NCBI GenBank assembly: GCA_009993495.1
Contig: JAACTI010000116.1
Span: 1 to 8,078, forward strand
Length of the DNA: 8,078 bases
Direction of reading: 5' to 3'
Source of the DNA: Deltaproteobacteria bacterium
GTDB taxonomy: Bacteria; Desulfobacterota; Desulfuromonadia; Desulfuromonadales; Geopsychrobacteraceae
Each line of letters starts with the position of its first letter. The first letter of the stretch is position 1. This document shows positions 5,477 to 8,078 of this stretch, one piece after another. The notes under the pieces are model-generated. The model was not told the DNA's origin and searched no databases. It saw only the letters and a program-made list of their open reading frames with translations. The position numbers and the translations under genes were made by a program.

Positions 5477-8078
5477 TGGCTTACTCTTGGAGAGTCACCC
5501 TGAACTCGGTAGATATCTCTGCTAAGGTCGTGTCCTTTTCCATCACGTCCAATATAGAGAATTTCTGCCGTGAGTTATCTCTCAATACCGTGGACACTGA
5601 TGTCTACTCAGCCTTCTCATTTACTCAATTCCCTTCTGATACGGCTCTGGAGGTTTTCACCAATATCGGCTCTGGATTTGTGAGTCAGGGACAATTCTAC
5701 ATTGAGCGGCCGACTCTTGAGATAACTCCGAATGCCACGCAACTTCAAGGAGTATGGGGAAGATCGAAGCAGGCTAAGCTCGGAGCCCCATTCGCATTGA
5801 AGGTGGATAAGATTTGGGCTTCCGATACCTCTTTCTTCTCTATCTGCCAGGAGATGCATGATCTAGTCGGGCTCACATGGAGTAGCTCGTACTCCTCGAT
5901 TGGTGATTTCACCATAGCTGCTTACTCGTTCCAAGCTGATGGTATCTATCCTATTGATGTCATTTCTAGGCTTGCTGGGTACGCCGGAGCTATTGTTACC
6001 TCATCGAAGGACTCGCACATAAGAATAGTCAGGAGAGACTTCGCCCCGACTTCCGTTGACAGAGCAATTCAGGGGATTGAGGCTCAGCGTATTCTCGATC
6101 GTCCAATCTGGCCAGACTTTGGAAACAGAATCAAGGTCTCCTCTACTGGAGGTACGTCTGGCTACTCCATAGATATTCTCGAAGACAAACTCTGCTTTCT
6201 TGGGGATGGAACCGGAAGCCTAGTAGTTTATGCACAAGTATCCGACTCGGATGGGAGAGCTCTCGATAATACTGTCGTTTCCTGGAGCATCGATAGGACT
6301 GATCTAGCTACTCTAGCATACTCCGAGACCTCCACATCCACGCGAACGGTGGATGAGGAGGAACAGAAAGCTGCTGATTACCTCACCGTCACCGTAGAAC
6401 ATCCTCCGATATCAGTACAGAGTGTCTACGCAAAGAGCGATGTCGATAGAGAAACTAATCTTCTGAATGGGGGGTATACGCTCGACGGGGCGACGATCAC
6501 CTTTACCAATCCACTCCCTTACTGTGATACAACACTTCTCATAACGTACACTTGTGACGGAATTGCCTCCAATACCGTGTATGGCGGATCTACCAGTGGA
6601 ACAGCTACGCTCACAGCCAAGGCAGGTGGGACCAAGGACGATATAAAGATCTACGTTGGTAATCCTTGTGAGTGCTCGGATGAGATAGGTGATGATGATG
6701 GCGACTCTGAATTCGGAATAGATCTGGAAGCTATCCCTAATCCCATTTGCTGTATGGATTCTACTTCTGGAACGTGTGCTTGTTCAATGCCGGAAGGATG
6801 TATCTCCAGGATATTAGTGACCGCCTATGAGTTTGGAGTAATGGATGACGGCCGCATTGTTGATTTTGTTGATATTTCAAATCCTATCATTGGGGAGCTT
6901 CTCTACACACAAGTCAGATTGGGCACCATCAAGGTGGAGGATGTCCCGGCAACTGTAGTGGAGGAGCTTCCTAGTACGTGGAGGTGCGAGACTAAGTACT
7001 TTTTCACCAGTCCCCCTTCAGCTAAATACTACTTTCCAGATGGATCTTATGTCCCGTTTATTGGTACCAGTATCGATGGCAGGGATGTCTATGTAAATAA
7101 GACGATGGCAGCTCCTGTAGAGTTGGGATCATATATCTATCTTTCTGGCTACATAAACGGGGCTGCAATAAACTACTTTGAGGGATATGGTAAAGGCTCC
7201 GCTACTATTCAGGCTTCCGTGCAGGGAAGTAGAGAAGAACCTTACACTACTACTATTGATATTGAAGTGAAATGCGGAACCAGTCCCAATCCAACACCCA
7301 ATCCAAATCCGCATCCATGGATTCCTCCTAGTCCTAAGCCTAAGCCTGACCCTGACCCTGACCCTAATCCTGGCTGGTGCAAGGATAAATCCGGCACTCC
7401 TATTCCATGTGAAATGCCGAAATGGTGTTGTAATAAAAATGGAGAGCCTGGATGTTGGCTGGAAGAGGAGTGTGATGAACCTCCCCCAAGTGGTTGTGTT
7501 ACCACGGATATGAGTGACAATCCAGATGCTTATGACTCCTCACAGAGATTCGGGGCTTACGGAGAGACGTGCACCTGCGAGATTCTCTGCGAGGGGGAAA
7601 TTGAGAAATATGGAACGACTCAGACCTATGATGGATCTAGTTACAGAACCTTGAGTCAGATAGCTACGGAGGATTACGGACTCACCGAGGGGACTCCAGA
7701 GCACACCGAGAAGATGGGAGAACTTCACGACGACGCGCTGTCCTTATGTGTCGATGAGTGTGAGGCGAGCGAAGCTTGTCAGGGTGAGGTTCCGGTAATA
7801 TCCGGAGCAGATTCTATTCCTCCAGGAGCTGGAGAATATCCCTACTCAGTCTCTGGGGGCGTACCTCCGTACACTTGGTCCGTATCTGGGAATGGGGGGC
7901 AAGGAGGAGCTAGTATTTCTTCTAGTGGAGTTCTTTCTATACAAAAGGCGAACTGTGGTTCATACATAATTAGTGCCACCGATGCCTGTGGGGTTGAGGG
8001 TACGTTTAGTGTGCGTAGTAGTAGCGGAAAATGGAGGAAAAATTGGCATGAATGCGAACCTTGTCATACGATGCCCGG
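5476..8078 (+). CDS. Tail hub (gp27/gpD/Tal-like) fused to Ig-like, cysteine-rich host-binding region; 3' end outside window
   Basis: The frame starts at ATG 5476 behind GAAGGA and stays open to the last base, giving 867 codons without a stop. Residues 1-225 look like a tail/baseplate hub: the N-terminal barrel MAYSWRVTLNSVDIS with FCRELSLNTVD, the GVWGRSKQAKLGAP block, W-x-SDTSFFSICQEMHDLVGL, then ADGIYPIDVISRLAGYAGA and the IVRRDFAP strand. These blocks follow the T4 gp27 / P2 gpD / Tal pattern. About 239-395 is an Ig-like (Big_1-like) region, LVVYAQVSDSDGRALDNTVV followed by a strand-rich insert. Then come cysteine module A (398-442), a beta-rich segment (443-600), a proline-alternating linker (604-632), cysteine module B (635-674), a cysteine-bearing helical segment (699-768), and a terminal beta domain with GGVPPYTWSVSG and CGSYIISATDACG (773-850). 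It probably closes the tube tip and binds the host. The hub call is good; receptor binding is inference. No enzymatic motif is recognised. Confidence 0.9.
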   Translation, partial: MAYSWRVTLNSVDISAKVVSFSITSNIENFCRELSLNTVDTDVYSAFSFTQFPSDTALEVFTNIGSGFVSQGQFYIERPTLEITPNATQLQGVWGRSKQAKLGAPFALKVDKIWASDTSFFSICQEMHDLVGLTWSSSYSSIGDFTIAAYSFQADGIYPIDVISRLAGYAGAIVTSSKDSHIRIVRRDFAPTSVDRAIQGIEAQRILDRPIWPDFGNRIKVSSTGGTSGYSIDILEDKLCFLGDGTGSLVVYAQVSDSDGRALDNTVVSWSIDRTDLATLAYSETSTSTRTVDEEEQKAADYLTVTVEHPPISVQSVYAKSDVDRETNLLNGGYTLDGATITFTNPLPYCDTTLLITYTCDGIASNTVYGGSTSGTATLTAKAGGTKDDIKIYVGNPCECSDEIGDDDGDSEFGIDLEAIPNPICCMDSTSGTCACSMPEGCISRILVTAYEFGVMDDGRIVDFVDISNPIIGELLYTQVRLGTIKVEDVPATVVEELPSTWRCETKYFFTSPPSAKYYFPDGSYVPFIGTSIDGRDVYVNKTMAAPVELGSYIYLSGYINGAAINYFEGYGKGSATIQASVQGSREEPYTTTIDIEVKCGTSPNPTPNPNPHPWIPPSPKPKPDPDPDPNPGWCKDKSGTPIPCEMPKWCCNKNGEPGCWLEEECDEPPPSGCVTTDMSDNPDAYDSSQRFGAYGETCTCEILCEGEIEKYGTTQTYDGSSYRTLSQIATEDYGLTEGTPEHTEKMGELHDDALSLCVDECEASEACQGEVPVISGADSIPPGAGEYPYSVSGGVPPYTWSVSGNGGQGGASISSSGVLSIQKANCGSYIISATDACGVEGTFSVRSSSGKWRKNWHECEPCHTMP
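6748..6801 (+). other. Cysteine module A in hub protein (CC-x7-C-x-C-x5-C)
   Basis: Residues 425-442 hold cysteines at 425, 426, 434, 436 and 442, just after CEC at 398-400 and an Asp-rich loop (402-416). The spacing from CC to the later cysteines matches module B at 651-666. It is probably a small disulfide-bonded or metal-binding knot; the chemistry is inferred. Confidence 0.55.
7285..7371 (+). repeat. Proline-alternating linker encoded by hexanucleotide repeats
   Basis: Residues 604-632 have proline at nearly every second position, interrupted by a Trp-Ile-Pro-Pro-Ser step. At DNA level 7333-7368 is six CCT-led hexamers (CCTAAG x2, CCTGAC x3, CCTAAT). Bases 7285-7314 are an older, degenerate CCN-led hexamer series. 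The stretch probably forms a stiff, extended spacer that carries the distal cysteine-rich domains away from the hub. Confidence 0.85.
7426..7473 (+). other. Cysteine module B in hub protein (CC-x7-C-x5-C)
   Basis: Residues 651-666 (CCNKNGEPGCWLEEEC) repeat the CC-x7-C-x5-C spacing of module A, and are framed by C635, C645 and C674. The module directly follows the proline linker. The core is rich in Gly, Asn and Pro turns, as in small disulfide-rich folds. Confidence 0.55.

Noticed and set aside
7242..7520. Minus-strand ORF with Gly-rich repetitive sequence
   Set aside because: The GLGLG-like pattern is only the complement of the proline hexamer repeats of the hub gene.
7400..8078. Diversity-generating retroelement target at the adhesin C-terminus
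   Set aside because: The 3' end of the gene is outside the window and no template repeat or reverse transcriptase is present, so there is nothing to support it here.

Overview
The window is a dense, single-strand slice of a tailed-phage or prophage tail module. It holds three plus-strand genes that overlap at their junctions, leaving essentially no intergenic DNA: a very long tape measure protein (open at the left edge), a 150-residue protein, and a large tail hub/adhesin (open at the right edge). No integrase, capsid, lysis, tRNA, CRISPR or host gene is visible, so lysogenic versus lytic lifestyle cannot be decided. Base composition is near balanced and codon use is mixed, with ATA, AGA, CTA and GGG all common. 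The PPYTWSV-type domain and the hub N-terminus remind me of proteins from (pro)phages of anaerobic Desulfo-/Geobacter-like bacteria and of uncultured relatives. That host guess is weak and comes from memory of the families.

Layout. 1-5034: tape measure protein with a TP901-type core, two later hydrophobic stretches, long coiled coils, a strand-helix repeat zone and a Gly-rich C-terminus. 5024-5476: small protein starting at GTG inside the end of the tape measure gene; by position and pattern a candidate gpU/Dit-like tail-tip or baseplate adaptor. 5476-8078: protein whose first ~225 residues look like a tail hub (T4 gp27 / P2 gpD / Tal N-terminal type), followed by Ig-like, cysteine-rich and proline-linker segments, running off the window.

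How they fit together. The tape measure sets tail length and guides tube assembly. The small protein and the hub probably cap the tube at the host-facing end. The extra domains on the hub probably reach outward for receptor or surface binding. Stop/start overlaps, with a Shine-Dalgarno sequence before genes 2 and 3, indicate one transcript and coupled translation. The promoter and terminator lie outside the window.

The most unusual point is cysteine distribution. The tape measure (1672 aa) and the small protein (150 aa) contain no cysteine at all. The part of the hub protein after its conserved N-terminal domain carries 29 in about 628 residues, including two similarly spaced CC-x7-C modules and a CxxCH motif at the right edge.
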